DNA of 64,000 bases. Origin: Ruminococcus sp. UBA3280 (GTDB taxonomy: Bacteria > Bacillota > Clostridia > Oscillospirales > Ruminococcaceae). The position numbers were made by a program, and so were the translations under genes. Positions 8,363 to 18,391 of the stretch are shown piece by piece; the first letter of the stretch is position 1, and the number at the start of each line of letters is the position of its first letter. The notes below the pieces were generated by a model. The model was not told where the DNA came from, ran no database searches, and worked only from the letters and a program-made list of their open reading frames with translations. Location: NCBI GenBank assembly GCA_002362175.1, contig DETU01000001.1, forward strand, positions 19,397 through 83,396, read 5' to 3'.

Positions 8363-10111
8363 TTAGTAAAGCACAAGACGTGGGTCAATGAAGTCCCAGC
8401 CAATGCCGTCAGTGTCTATTTTTATCTTGATGTGAACATAATCGTAAGCGGTGTTATTGTCCGAATTATCGCATTTTTTTGAACCTGTTGACACTGCAAA
8501 TTTTTGTCCAGATTTAATTTCATCACCTTTTTCAAAATCAGAAATTAAACTCACATTTGACAAATAAACTTCCGTATCACGTTTAGTTCCGCCGTTGCCG
8601 TCGTACCAGTATTGAACATCGTTCTTCCGCAAAACAATATAATTTTTTTCAGAATTTACGTCCGAAATTTTACAGTCAAACGGAACACAAATATTAGAAT
8701 TACTGTTCTGAATTACGTCAACACCTTCGTGCAAATCGCCGATATTACAATGTTTTTCGTTCCATTTCTGCATATCATAACCGAAACCGTTAATAATTCC
8801 ACTTTCGTGAATGCTTGTTCCAGTCATTGATTTCAAAGTCTGGTGATTTCCATGCATTTCGCCGCTGTCCGTACCCACAAGCAGATTGTAATAAGTAATT
8901 CGCTCATCAGCGTGCGACATTGAATTTAATTTTTCAGAAATGACTTCATCAAATGTTTTTTTCTGCTTGACGTTGTAATAAAGTCGGCAGTTGGTTTTCC
9001 AGTAGTTTTTTTGATAGTAACTTATCAGACAACAGTCGTTTAAGTCGCTGTTCCAGTACCATGTGTCCTGTGGAGAAACGCACCAGTAAATCTGGTTGTC
9101 ATTACTGAATCCCCAGTATGAGCGAGCATGATAGTCATCGCCGTAATATCGTCCGTATTCCGTGTTATCGAACCACGAGTAAAATGGTGCTGAACGCTGT
9201 CCGCTGCGGTCAATTACAAAATATCTCTGGTCTTGAATGAACCAGCCTGTACGCTTGTAACCGTCCTGTGCGTTGAGAATTTCAAGGTTTTCGTTGAAAT
9301 GAATGTAGCCATTATCGTCTTTGAAACCGTTCAATTCACCCGGATTACTTTTCGGAAGAAAGCAGTTACCGTACATATTTGTACTGTTAGCAAGCCAGTA
9401 ACTTCCATCAATTCCGCCCGAAAAATAGTAGGAAAAATGTTCTTCCCAATGCGAAGTATTATCATAATAGTGTTGGAATTCGTATTCTGCATTGAAAATT
9501 TCGTCAAGTAAATCTTCGGTACTGTCCTTGAATTTCCAATATTTTATATCGCCGTTTTCCGCATCAAAATTGTAATAATAGGCACATAAAAAACTCCACA
9601 ATTTGTAAACATCAAAGTCAAAGACGGCATCATAATTGAATTTTTCACTTCTGCCGAAAATAAAATTATCGGGATTATCCTTGTAATCTGAAACGTCAAT
9701 ATCAAATTCCTTCAATGCCTTTTTCCAGTCGGAAGTGCCTGTTTTTCGGACTTTTTCATTCATATCCCAGGCAAGTTTTGTGTAATATTTTTCAGCCCGC
9801 GACAAGTCATAATCCTGAGCTGTGTAAGTTCCAAGCGTGAAACCTCAACCCGAAATTATCGAACTGAAAATCATGATTATAAACATAAAAATAAGCAGAA
9901 TTATCAGAATCGGCACAGCAATAACAGCAAAAAATTTTTTAACTTCTTTTTCGTAGACGTTTTTTATGAATTTAAAAACTTTTTTCAAGCCGTCTGAAAA
10001 AGAATATTTAGTCCGATGTTCAGGCTTTTTCCGTGATTTATGAACGTTGTGTTTTTCTTTCAGACGATTCTGCTGATGATTCAGTTTTTTATGTGATTTT
10101 CCATTTTTATC
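8363..10111 (-). pseudogene. CD1108-type transfer protein, membrane and M23-like part
   Basis: From about 10105 the frame encodes a basic segment, a membrane helix (FFAVIAVPILIILLIFMF) and then reaches an in-frame TGA at 9845-9847. Beyond it the same frame continues with FTLGTYTAQDYDLSRAEKYY, the conserved region after the membrane helix in CD1108-family ICE proteins. The last 150 residues resemble a degenerate M23/LytM-type fold (GDLHEGVDV, then YDYVHIKI). There is no start codon in frame near 10111. With one extra A in the A5 run at 10115 it would fuse to the upstream basic gene. Intact relatives are membrane-bound cell-wall-processing components of the conjugation channel. The TGA leaves only fragments. 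Confidence 0.65.
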
Positions 10112-11162
10112 AGCAATTTTTCACGCTTTTTTGTACTTTGTGTAACTTTTCAAGTTTGCTGATTTTTTGTGTAACAGGCTCTATAATCCGACGTTTTGCG
10201 GAATCTGAAACATGAAGAAAATCATTGTTGGAATCTTCATTTACAGCCTTTTGCCAAGCCGATGCTTTCATGCGGTTTGCCGTGTATTTTGCGGGTTTCA
10301 GAATTAAAAATCCTATTTTTGAATTACGCTTGATTTTACGCTGATTTTTTAATTCTTTTCTTTTGAAAATTTTTTCGGATTTCAATTTTTTCTGACTGAA
10401 TTTATTTTCACGTTTAAACGTTCTGAAATCCTGTTTGTGACGTTTAAAAAATGCACGCTGAATATTCGATTTACTGCTGGATTTATAGGCTTTTTTCTGC
10501 CCTTTGAATTTCAGTTTTGCTGACTTGAAATCAGCACTATTTTTCTGAATTTTCGGCTTGAAAGTATCATTTTTAAAAACAGAATATTTCGCTTTTTTCA
10601 GCTTGAATTTTGCCTTTTCAAGTTTGTACTGCTTTTTGGATTTGAAGTGATTTTGAGTGCCACGAACTGCATCAAAAGCCGTCCGAGTGATAAAAAACGT
10701 ACCTCTGTGATAGTCGTCAACAGCCTCACGGGTATATTTTTGCTTCAGATTATTAGTAATCTCACGTTTCACTATAGCTGCCGATTTCAAGCCGATTTTC
10801 TCACTGGCAAGTGCAACATCAACAGCAGTTTTTGTTGTATCGTGAACAGCAAAATTTACAGCTTGTGCAGATTTTTTTAATAATTTTCCCTTGAAAGTTT
10901 TCGTCTGACGACTGTCAATAAATTTGGTAACAGACGGTTTATCGCCTGTAAATCGGTTTTTCTGATTTACTGTTTTATGAATCAGACCTTTTCCGTCGTA
11001 ACTTTTTTCGGCACGGATAATTTTCGCACGAGTTTTAAATTTTCCGCTTGAATTTTTTCTGCGTTCAAAATTTACTTTGAACTGCTTTGAACGATGGCTT
11101 ACTTTTTCAAATCTCGCTTGTGCTTTTTTGAGTTTATTCTGTCTTTTTATAAACTTGCTCAT
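10110..11162 (-). CDS. Very basic N-terminal part of CD1108-type transfer protein
   Basis: The 350-residue product is extraordinarily Lys/Arg-rich, with amphipathic helices and segments (FHSKKQYKLEKAKFKLKKAK-like) typical of the cytoplasmic N-terminus of CD1108-family proteins in Tn1549-like ICEs. It starts at ATG 11162, 19 nt after virB4. It stops at 10110 in a frame one base out of phase with the membrane/M23 part downstream; restoring one A in an A5 run would join them. I therefore read it as the N-terminal fragment of a split gene. An independent basic DNA-binding protein is a less likely alternative. Confidence 0.6.
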   Translation of the reverse strand: MSKFIKRQNKLKKAQARFEKVSHRSKQFKVNFERRKNSSGKFKTRAKIIRAEKSYDGKGLIHKTVNQKNRFTGDKPSVTKFIDSRQTKTFKGKLLKKSAQAVNFAVHDTTKTAVDVALASEKIGLKSAAIVKREITNNLKQKYTREAVDDYHRGTFFITRTAFDAVRGTQNHFKSKKQYKLEKAKFKLKKAKYSVFKNDTFKPKIQKNSADFKSAKLKFKGQKKAYKSSSKSNIQRAFFKRHKQDFRTFKRENKFSQKKLKSEKIFKRKELKNQRKIKRNSKIGFLILKPAKYTANRMKASAWQKAVNEDSNNDFLHVSDSAKRRIIEPVTQKISKLEKLHKVQKSVKNC

Positions 11163-11181
11163 AAGTCACTTTTTGGCTATT

Positions 11182-13541
11182 TTACGCACTTTCAGTAGGC
11201 TTGGTCGTCATCAACCTGTACATTTCCGTGTTAGTCGGGAATGCATCTGTGAACGGCAAAAGCACCTTGTAATAGCGGATAAGACCCTCACCTTGACCAC
11301 TGTTTGTTACAAATTTCATCTGTTCTTTTGAGATGTGAAGTTTTTCCGCAAGAATATCCCTGTCACCGCTTGCCTGATTCAGCATATAAATGAAATCCGA
11401 ATTATCAAAGATATTTTCGACTTCCTGCGACTGCAATAAATCTTTTACATTCTGCGTGATTCCGGTCGGAACACCGCCCCATTTACGAAATCTTTTCCAG
11501 ATTTCAGCGGAATATTTTGCAGTCTGCTCCTCTTTTAGAAGTAGATGAAATTCGTCGATATAGTAGCGTGTGATTTTTTTCTGATTGCGGTTGATAGAAA
11601 CACGATTCCAGACCGTATCCTGAACGATAAGCATACCGACTTTTTTTAACTGATTGCCGAGTTCTTTTATGTCGAAACAAATCAGACGGTTTGACAGGTC
11701 AATATTCGTGTAATGATTAAACAAATTTTGAGAGCCGTTCACGAACATTTCAAGCGAATTTGAAACTCTCAGGGCGACTTCACCCTCTTTTTTCAGTTCG
11801 TTCTGCAAATCGGAAAGTAAAGGCATTTTAGCGATATTCGGTGAGTTTTCGATAAAATTTTTGTAAATACGCTGTACGCACTTGTCAATTACAGAACGCT
11901 CCTCAGAACTCAGTCCGTAGCGACCGCCGACAATAATTTCACACAGCGAGATTAAAAAGTCCGATTTATTGGCGATTACCTCCATTGGATTTTGAAATAA
12001 ATAATCGTCAATTGTAATGTCCATCAGATTTATATGCTGTTCGGAATTGCTTGTAATGCGGATTAACTGACCATGCAAAGTCTGCACAAGCGGAAAATAT
12101 TCGCCCTCTGGGTCTCAGATAATTATGTCATCGGGAGTTGTCAGAAAACAGTCGAGAATTTCACGTTTTACGCTGAAACTTTTGCCACTTTCTGGTGTTC
12201 CTAAAATAAGTCCATTCGGATTTTTCAGCCGTGAACGGTTTGCCCTTATCATATTGCCTGACAACGAATTTACACCGTAATACGTCGCCTGACCGTCCTG
12301 AAAAAGTTCTTTTGTGGTGAACAGTACGAAAATTGCAATCCCCGAAGTGTACATCTCACGGCTTACAGGAATTTCATTGTAACACAGCAGTAAAGTCGAA
12401 ACTAAAGTCTGTTCCTGACGGTAATCATACGGAAAAATTGTGCAGTTGTTTTTCTGACAGATTCTTTTCAGCATTTCTGACTGCAATTTCAGGTCTTTTT
12501 TTGATTTCGCATAACTTCTGATTGAAATGGAAATATGAAAAAGTCGCTCATTTTTTGAGTTCAAATCGGCAAGAAGTTTTTCAATATCATCGATATACAT
12601 TTTTATTGCAGGAGGCAGAATATCAGGGTCATAGCCTGCCAGAGACGCTTTTTTCTGCTCGTCGATTTTCATTGATTCGACAGCTGTCAGTTTTCTTTTT
12701 ACAAATTTTAAAGCAGAAATCTGGTCAAGCGGTTCAACGTGAATATTTACGCAGAACAGATTTTTCAGTTCCAAAAAATCACGCAAGATTTCATCAGAAA
12801 GTTCGCCGGCTAAAATATTCATTCCGAAAACCGCACCATAAGCGTTGCCAATTTCAAAATCCTGCTTGTTAAATTTGAAAGATTTAGGCGAAATGAAGTC
12901 TTTCGTATCCATTCCTGCACGGAGCATCGAGTTCCAGTCAAAGACAAAATTCTGATTGCCGAACGGATTAAAAGCGTAATAAAATGCCTCTAATCTTGCT
13001 GTACCATCGAGCATTTCGCCTCAACACCGAAAGTCAGAAATTTTCGTGCGGACTGTCCGTTAGAACCTTTCAGCAATTTATCTGTCAGCATCTGAGAATA
13101 TTCCCGACGAATAGCGTTGAAATCGTCGTCCTGTTCTGAAATCTGCACCATTTTTATCAGCTTGTCTTTTGAACGGTTCTGATTTTCAAAAGTAAGCTGA
13201 AATTTAATCGTGTTATCGAAAAGATTTATAACGTCGCAATATTTAGAAAAAATATTATTCTGCTCGTCAAATTCGGTTATACTGTAATTTGCATCGAAAA
13301 AATGAATCGTCACGGAGAAAAAATTTTCTGAAACCTGACAGATTCTGTCGTGATACATCACCTGAAAAGGAAGAGTATTCTGAACCGTCGAATTGTTGGA
13401 ATTTTGCTTTTTAATTTCCGCCATTCGTGCGGAAAGCAGCCTTTTTTCCTCTTTGGAAAGCTGTTTTGCAGGCTTGCCCATGATAACTTTTGCTGAAGTT
13501 CTGTTATCATTTTTTCCGGTATTTTTCTTTCTAAAGCCCAC
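11182..13541 (-). pseudogene. virB4: VirB4/TraE-type conjugation ATPase, two lesions
   Basis: Three pieces make one VirB4-like ATPase of about 786 codons, starting at GTG 13541 (GGAGG upstream). Lesion 1 is a frameshift at about 13005: the first piece ends at 12990, and adding one A to a short A-run joins VEAK to MLDGTARLEAFY. Lesion 2 is an in-frame TGA at 12115-12117, directly after Walker A (GTPESGKS), at a position that is Cys in related proteins (II-stop-DPEGEYFPL). The rest carries IDEFHLLL (Walker B) and the ITQNVKDLL motif. Intact VirB4 powers pilus assembly and substrate transfer at the inner membrane. Both lesions must be bypassed for function. Confidence 0.85.
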
Positions 13542-13583
13542 TTTTTTACCTCCAGTCTTTAAGATTGAAATTGTCGAAATGCC

Positions 13584-13955
13584 TTATTTTTCGGCATTTT
13601 TCAATTTCTTTTTAATTTTGTTGTATTCAATCTGATTTGAAATACACTCAAAAATATTTGTCGTCCTGTAATATCTTTTTCTTGGTCTTGTGAAGTATTC
13701 ACGCATATATTTTACCTGTTTTTCGAGGAATACACCGTTTTTTCTGTACAGTCCGCAGAGTATTGCAGGAGCTGCACAAGCACCCATTACAAAAATCGCA
13801 CCACTCATACCGAGCGCATTTCTTGTAAGGAAAAACACCGGAACACCGACCGCAAGACCGATTCCGAAACAGATAACCTGACGTTTCGTGAAACCCATGA
13901 CAAATTTTTCTTTTATGTCGTTGAGGTCTTTCGGAATTGAAACATAATGTGCCAT
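13584..13955 (-). CDS. PrgI family conjugation membrane protein
   Basis: The 123-residue protein begins with the PrgI-type stretch YVSIPKDLNDIKEKFVMGFT, followed by two adjacent membrane helices (QVICFGIGLAVGVPVFF and GAIFVMGACAAPAILCG) and a basic C-terminal cytoplasmic tail. PrgI/VirB3-like proteins sit in the inner membrane next to VirB4. Its position directly upstream of virB4 and downstream of virB6 is the canonical order. The frame is complete, with TTTTTCCTCC-type spacing giving a good AGGAGG before ATG 13955. Confidence 0.9.
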   Translation of the reverse strand: MAHYVSIPKDLNDIKEKFVMGFTKRQVICFGIGLAVGVPVFFLTRNALGMSGAIFVMGACAAPAILCGLYRKNGVFLEKQVKYMREYFTRPRKRYYRTTNIFECISNQIEYNKIKKKLKNAEK

Positions 13956-13964
13956 TTTTCCTCC

Positions 13965-14903
13965 TTAATGTGCCGAAAATACGGATTTTGAAATCGCACC
14001 GGTACGCAGAATTGTGAAAATCAGTGCAGCCGTATAATCGAGTAACATAGCCATCTGCATAATAACGCCGTCCTCACCCTCGTTGAGAGTTGTAATCATA
14101 TTGCCGAACAGCGTTTTGAAGATTGCGAGTGCCACAACAATGAAAAATCCCTGAAAAGAAAGTGCAAGCAACTGTTTAATCCAGTTTTTTCCGACACCTG
14201 ACCATTCACCGCTGTCCATCATTGTCGCCATAGGTATCGGAGCAATTGAAAGATACATGAAAACCTCGATAATTCGGCTTGCAAGCGTTATCACGATTGC
14301 CACAATCATAATCATGATACCTAAATGGACAATCAGCGAAATAAAACAGACCGTCATTAATTCGCCCAGTTCAAGCTCACTCAGTGCCGATTTTTTCAGT
14401 TCAAGAGCCGTTGATAAATAATCACCACTTCCGAAAAGCGTGGTCAGACCGTTCGCACAGACATTAGTTCCGAACGAAAACAATCCGCTTGCAACGTAAT
14501 ATACATTCGACACTAAAATTACACCGCACAAGGCTTTGATTATCCATTTTATGAAAATCGAATCGTCAAAATCCTTGAAATTATTCCCTCGTATGACCGT
14601 ATGAATCAAGTCATTCAGCAGAATAATTGTCAGAATAAATCCGCCAATCGGCACAACAACATTGTTGCAGAGAGTTTCAATTGTATTCCAGATTGAAGTT
14701 CCGGCAGATGCACCGCCTGTAAAATTTGCAGGGTGCGAGGCAAGATAAGTTTTCACAAGACCGCCGTCACCGGTTGTCGTGGAAAAAGTATCAATCAACA
14801 GGTCGGAAATGCCGTCAAACTACGATTTTATGCCGTCCTTTAAAAGATTACTGCACCACGTTTCAAGAGAATCAATTGCATCACTTATTACACTCAAATT
14901 CAT
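13965..14903 (-). pseudogene. VirB6/TrbL-like protein (CD1112 family), stop at codon 28
   Basis: ATG 14903 is preceded by AAAGGAG and begins a family-like N-terminus (SVISDAIDSLETWCSNLL). An in-frame TAG at 14820-14822 interrupts it at codon 28; the frame then continues uninterrupted for some 285 codons. That part contains five or six hydrophobic helices, including VVVPIGGFILTIILL and IMIMIVAIVITLASRII, and the conserved APIPMATMMD segment of polytopic VirB6/TrbL proteins. Intact proteins form part of the inner-membrane pore. Re-initiation at TTG 14798 could give a nearly full-length product, so loss of function is likely but not certain. Confidence 0.75.
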
Positions 14904-15462
14904 CACTCCTTTCGCAATTTTTTATTGGTCTTTCGTATTTTTTCAACCGTCGAAGTTCAAGTTTGGTTGGCAGGAGATTTCTGCAAAAATATGCTGAACC
15001 AAAATGATTTCCTTTTGTTGTTTTCAGCATATTTTTGTGAGTATGATAATCAACTCTTGAATCGAAAACAAGCATCTGAATTTCATTTTGGAAAATCTCA
15101 AATCTCTGTTTACTTTGAATGCTGTTTACAGGCAAAAGCAGTGCAAAAGGTTTTCCGAAAGAATACGCTCTTTTCAGAACATCATTCTTTTTACTGAACG
15201 GAGGATTGCTCACAAGAATATCCCAGTTTTCAGGCTGAAAATGAAAGAAATCCTGTCCGTTGCTTAAAGAACTTCTGATAACCTTGTAGCCGTTTTCCCT
15301 GAAATATTGATAAAAAGCACTCCATTCCTCATCAAACGGACACCATATTATTTTGTCTTTCGGAATAAATTCCAAAAGAGGTTCAACCGCATAAAACGGT
15401 GTATAGACCTCATCTCCTGCACTTGTTCTGTCTGCTGTCAGATAACCTATATTTACTCCCAT
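14881..15462 (-). CDS. N6-adenine methyltransferase-like protein (NPPF motif)
   Basis: The 193-residue product carries DILVSNPPFS at about residues 80-89, the catalytic (N/D)PP(F/Y) motif of SAM-dependent N6-adenine methyltransferases. An IIWCPFDEEW segment resembles the region before it. An N-terminal MGVNIGYL stretch and the aromatic FFHFQPENWD are typical of small ICE-borne relatives that are often vaguely annotated. I see no clear FxGxG SAM motif. It overlaps the VirB6 start by 23 nt and follows another methyltransferase at 10 nt distance. It may protect the element or process DNA, but substrate and specificity are unknown. Confidence 0.6.
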   Translation of the reverse strand: MGVNIGYLTADRTSAGDEVYTPFYAVEPLLEFIPKDKIIWCPFDEEWSAFYQYFRENGYKVIRSSLSNGQDFFHFQPENWDILVSNPPFSKKNDVLKRAYSFGKPFALLLPVNSIQSKQRFEIFQNEIQMLVFDSRVDYHTHKNMLKTTKGNHFGSAYFCRNLLPTKLELRRLKKYERPIKNCERSDEFECNK

Positions 15463-15471
15463 AGCGACCTT

Positions 15472-16221
15472 TCATAATTTTATTCCGCAATCAGATTCAA
15501 TCCGCTGTACACTTTTATTGAAGTATTCCTCCGATATTTCACAGCCTACAAACTTTCTGCCTGTCATAAAACAGGCAACCGCCGTTGTACCCGAACCGCT
15601 GAAACAGTCAAGTACCAAATCATTCTCATCTGAATGTTTGAGTATTATTGATTTTATGAGTTCCAGCGGTTTTTGTGTCGGATGAAAACGACCTTTTTCG
15701 TGACAAATCGGATAATGATAGATTCCGTTGTCATATTCGAAATTGAATATCGGTTTACCACATTTAACGCCTGTTACAGCGATTTCATGGGCATTTGTCA
15801 GATAATTCAGCCTGCTGTTGATAGGAACGGGATTTGTTTTTACCCATTCCACAAAGCGTATCTGTCTGAAATTATTATCTTCAAGATATTTTCTTAAAGC
15901 AGTTATTTTCCATAAATCATAAAAGCAGATAATTGTACCACTTTTTTTCAGCACACGATAACATTCGGCTATTACTTCATTCAACGAAAATAAATTTCTG
16001 TCCCATGCATCAAAATCCATAGACAATCTGAATTTTTCTGTATCACGTCCCGTTTTTTCCCCTGCGCTGAAATTGGTTTCCCTTGATACTTCGTATGGCG
16101 GGTCAATCAGCACAAGGTCAACGGAACTGCTTTTTATTGTTGGTAAAAAATCGAAACAATCCGAATTTGTCAGTTGTATTGGCTTTTGGTTTTCAATAAC
16201 AGATGTCGGATTATACTGCAC
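15472..16221 (-). CDS. Site-specific DNA methyltransferase (DPPY type)
   Basis: The 249-residue protein has the order IDPPYEVS (residues about 38-45), a long variable target-recognition region, HPTQKP, then DCFSGSGTTAVA (SAM-binding FxGxG) near residue 215. This is the beta-class N4-cytosine/N6-adenine layout. The start is GTG 16221, which lies inside the end of the pilin gene (GGTGCAGTATAA), so translation is coupled to the pilin. No restriction endonuclease is nearby, so it is an orphan methylase, a common anti-restriction device of conjugative elements. The frame is intact even though the pilin gene upstream is split by a transposon. Confidence 0.88.
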   Translation of the reverse strand: MQYNPTSVIENQKPIQLTNSDCFDFLPTIKSSSVDLVLIDPPYEVSRETNFSAGEKTGRDTEKFRLSMDFDAWDRNLFSLNEVIAECYRVLKKSGTIICFYDLWKITALRKYLEDNNFRQIRFVEWVKTNPVPINSRLNYLTNAHEIAVTGVKCGKPIFNFEYDNGIYHYPICHEKGRFHPTQKPLELIKSIILKHSDENDLVLDCFSGSGTTAVACFMTGRKFVGCEISEEYFNKSVQRIESDCGIKL

Positions 16222-16312
16222 CAGTCATCACATTCTGGAGGACAGGAACGAGTACGATTGCGAGGAGGATAAGTCCAAGACCTGACATAAGCTGTTTCAT
16301 TCCCTGAGATTT
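16211..16312 (-). pseudogene. VirB2-like pilin, C-terminal fragment
   Basis: These 33 codons (KSQGMKQLMSG, then a hydrophobic helix ending in VLQNVMTGAV) are the C-terminus of a Maff2/VirB2-like pilin. The N-terminal part lies 7.4 kb away at 23726-24028 and ends at NDNPGAK. Joining the two gives the family sequence GNDNPGAKSQGMKQLM without a gap. A mobilizable transposon inserted at the AAA codon between them. The fragment still contains the GTG start of the methyltransferase. Confidence 0.85.
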
Positions 16313-16427
16313 AGGACTGTAGGCATAGAGAAGTTTTAAGAAAATACTGTAAAGACAGATACAGCAAGTTATGAAAAACAAGCAGATGTTCTTATATTTG
16401 GCATCTGTCTATTTTCATTTTTCCATT

Positions 16428-16457
16428 TGATAATTAGTTAGTACTCTGCATATGATA
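16428..16457 (+). promoter_or_regulatory. Probable promoter of the cargo esterase
   Basis: TTGATA (16428-16433) and TATGAT (16452-16457) are separated by 18 bp, about 115 bp upstream of the esterase start. Confidence 0.45.
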
Positions 16458-16570
16458 GCACTAATTCTCATTATCCTTTCACAAGCCAATGATAATACAA
16501 ACACAAATCAGGAGTATAATAAAAATATTCATTTTTATATAAGCAGATTTCAACAAAGAAAGGGGAAATT

Positions 16571-18133
16571 ATGAAAAAGACGATTGCAATACTTTTATCA
16601 ATTACGATGTTATTATCAGCCTCCGCTTGCAGCAGTAATAATGGAAATAATCAAAGTTCTACTTTGGAGATCGTACAGACCGTTGAACCAATAAAACTCG
16701 TCAATAAAATGACGGAAAGCGAGCTTTCAATGGTAGACAAACACGCACTTACCCTGCTTGATACTCCCGAAAAGACTGATGTATCTGTACAAACTGAACA
16801 CAAAGTCAGTGTGGAGTATCATACGATAAGCATTGACGAGTATCGCAAAAATATTGAAAATGCTCGCAACGATATGACCGATGAGGATTACGAAATGGCT
16901 ATGGAATATATCAAGACAGTTGAAGAAAAAGGTGAGAAAAGCATTACTTTACCTCCTTATATTCTTGTTGATGGCTATCTCGTGCAGTACGTTATCCCGT
17001 ACGCTGACCCTGATTATGACGGCGGACTGATTGAATTTACCACATCTACAGCCACCTCTGCAACTGATGAAAATGGTGATTTAAAAAATGGGAATCAAAC
17101 AACTAAGGAATTTTCTTTTGAAACGTTTGAGGAGTATCTCGATGAGTATCTTGACTGGATAAGAAAAGCAGATACTGAAATGGGGTATACTGATGAGGAG
17201 ATTGAACGAGATGTCCTTTATGTACAGCTTGCCAATGAAGCACTGAAAACAGGCAATTATGAAATTCTTCCTGAAGGTACAGTCGATATAAACGATAAGT
17301 CGCTGTATAATGACAGAGATTATAGGAGTGAGTGGGAATATAATCGTCAGGATGTTGAAGCAATAAAAGATTCAATTGACGAAATCAGCATTTATGACGA
17401 AGAACTTGATGAAGAGTTTGTAGTTCATGTGACATTGCCTCCCGATTATGACGAAAACAAGACTTATCCCATATTCTTTTTGACTGACGGCATCTGGCGT
17501 TTTGGTAATCACACCGAGTTGCGAAAATATATGGATAATGGTGAAGCTGCACCCGTGATTCTTGTAAGTCTTTGGTACAACTATAACACTCCCTACGAAG
17601 ACGGCGGACTGCGTTATTATGACCTTGTGGTGAATCGTGACAAGCTTTTGGATTTCATAACTGACAACCTTATGCCGTATTTATGCGAGAACTATAATAT
17701 AGACTGTGAAAATTCCACGCTCTACGGTCATTCGGACGGTGGTGTATTTGCGCATAATGCGCTGTTTAATTCTGACCGATATGAAAATCAGCCGTTCGGT
17801 CATTATATTATCGGTAGTCCTGCATTGTGGGGACTTTACAATTACAACGATGATGCACATATCAGTAATGACGATGTGCAGAATGATTATGGCTATTTTG
17901 AACGAAATGAAAAGCTCAGTAAAAGTGTCTTTCTCTGTGCAGGCTCACAGGAGGATCCCGACTATGCTGATAACTATAAGGGACACGATACAACACTTGA
18001 AGGTACTGCAAAATTGAAAGAAAGGCTGGAATCTCACGGTGCAAACTTCACATATAAACTGTATGACTCTCACCATTATCAATACATTCCGGAAATGCTT
18101 ATTGAATATATAAAAGAAACTTATCCGTGTTAA
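16571..18133 (+). CDS. Lipoprotein alpha/beta-hydrolase (esterase D/enterochelin esterase-like)
   Basis: The 520-residue protein starts with a lipoprotein signal ending at the lipobox LSASAC (Cys20) and an Asn/Ser linker, so it should be anchored outside the membrane. Residues about 25-255 are an acidic region I do not recognise. The C-terminal 260 residues form an esterase-type alpha/beta-hydrolase: VTLPPDYDENKTYPIFFLTDG, a nucleophile elbow GHSDGG with Ser at about 388, an IIGSPALWG segment, and a C-terminal DSHHYQY containing the likely catalytic His. Start ATG 16571 follows AAAGGGG. It is the transposon's cargo, has its own promoter and terminator, and the substrate is unknown (acyl ester or siderophore-like ester possible). 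Confidence 0.75.
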   Translation: MKKTIAILLSITMLLSASACSSNNGNNQSSTLEIVQTVEPIKLVNKMTESELSMVDKHALTLLDTPEKTDVSVQTEHKVSVEYHTISIDEYRKNIENARNDMTDEDYEMAMEYIKTVEEKGEKSITLPPYILVDGYLVQYVIPYADPDYDGGLIEFTTSTATSATDENGDLKNGNQTTKEFSFETFEEYLDEYLDWIRKADTEMGYTDEEIERDVLYVQLANEALKTGNYEILPEGTVDINDKSLYNDRDYRSEWEYNRQDVEAIKDSIDEISIYDEELDEEFVVHVTLPPDYDENKTYPIFFLTDGIWRFGNHTELRKYMDNGEAAPVILVSLWYNYNTPYEDGGLRYYDLVVNRDKLLDFITDNLMPYLCENYNIDCENSTLYGHSDGGVFAHNALFNSDRYENQPFGHYIIGSPALWGLYNYNDDAHISNDDVQNDYGYFERNEKLSKSVFLCAGSQEDPDYADNYKGHDTTLEGTAKLKERLESHGANFTYKLYDSHHYQYIPEMLIEYIKETYPC

Positions 18134-18283
18134 TTTAAAGTAAAAATTCCGATTTATTTTGACAAGCAATCCAAAAAATCTTAGCCTATTGACACACTCT
18201 AAAACTATCCCACACAAATCCCAACAAGCATTATGACATATCCCATAATCAGCGGACACATCAATGACATACCAACCTTATAT

Positions 18284-18320
18284 CAAGCTCTCAAAGTGAT
18301 TTTGAGGGCTTGCTTTTTTT
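18284..18320 (+). terminator. Terminator downstream of the cargo esterase
   Basis: CAAGCTCTCAAA and TTTTGAGGGCTTG form a stem with a GTGA loop, followed by seven T residues. Confidence 0.75.
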
Positions 18321-18391
18321 CATCGGTTAGTTTTCCGTTCCGCAAGCTCAAACGGCTCTGAGGGGCATTTCCGTTCGCTTAAAGACTATAA

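Noticed and set aside
9845..12117. Recoding of TGA as an amino acid in the ICE
   Set aside because: TGA is used as the normal stop in many neighbouring intact genes, TAG and TAA stops interrupt other genes of the same element, and frameshifts co-occur; decay is simpler.
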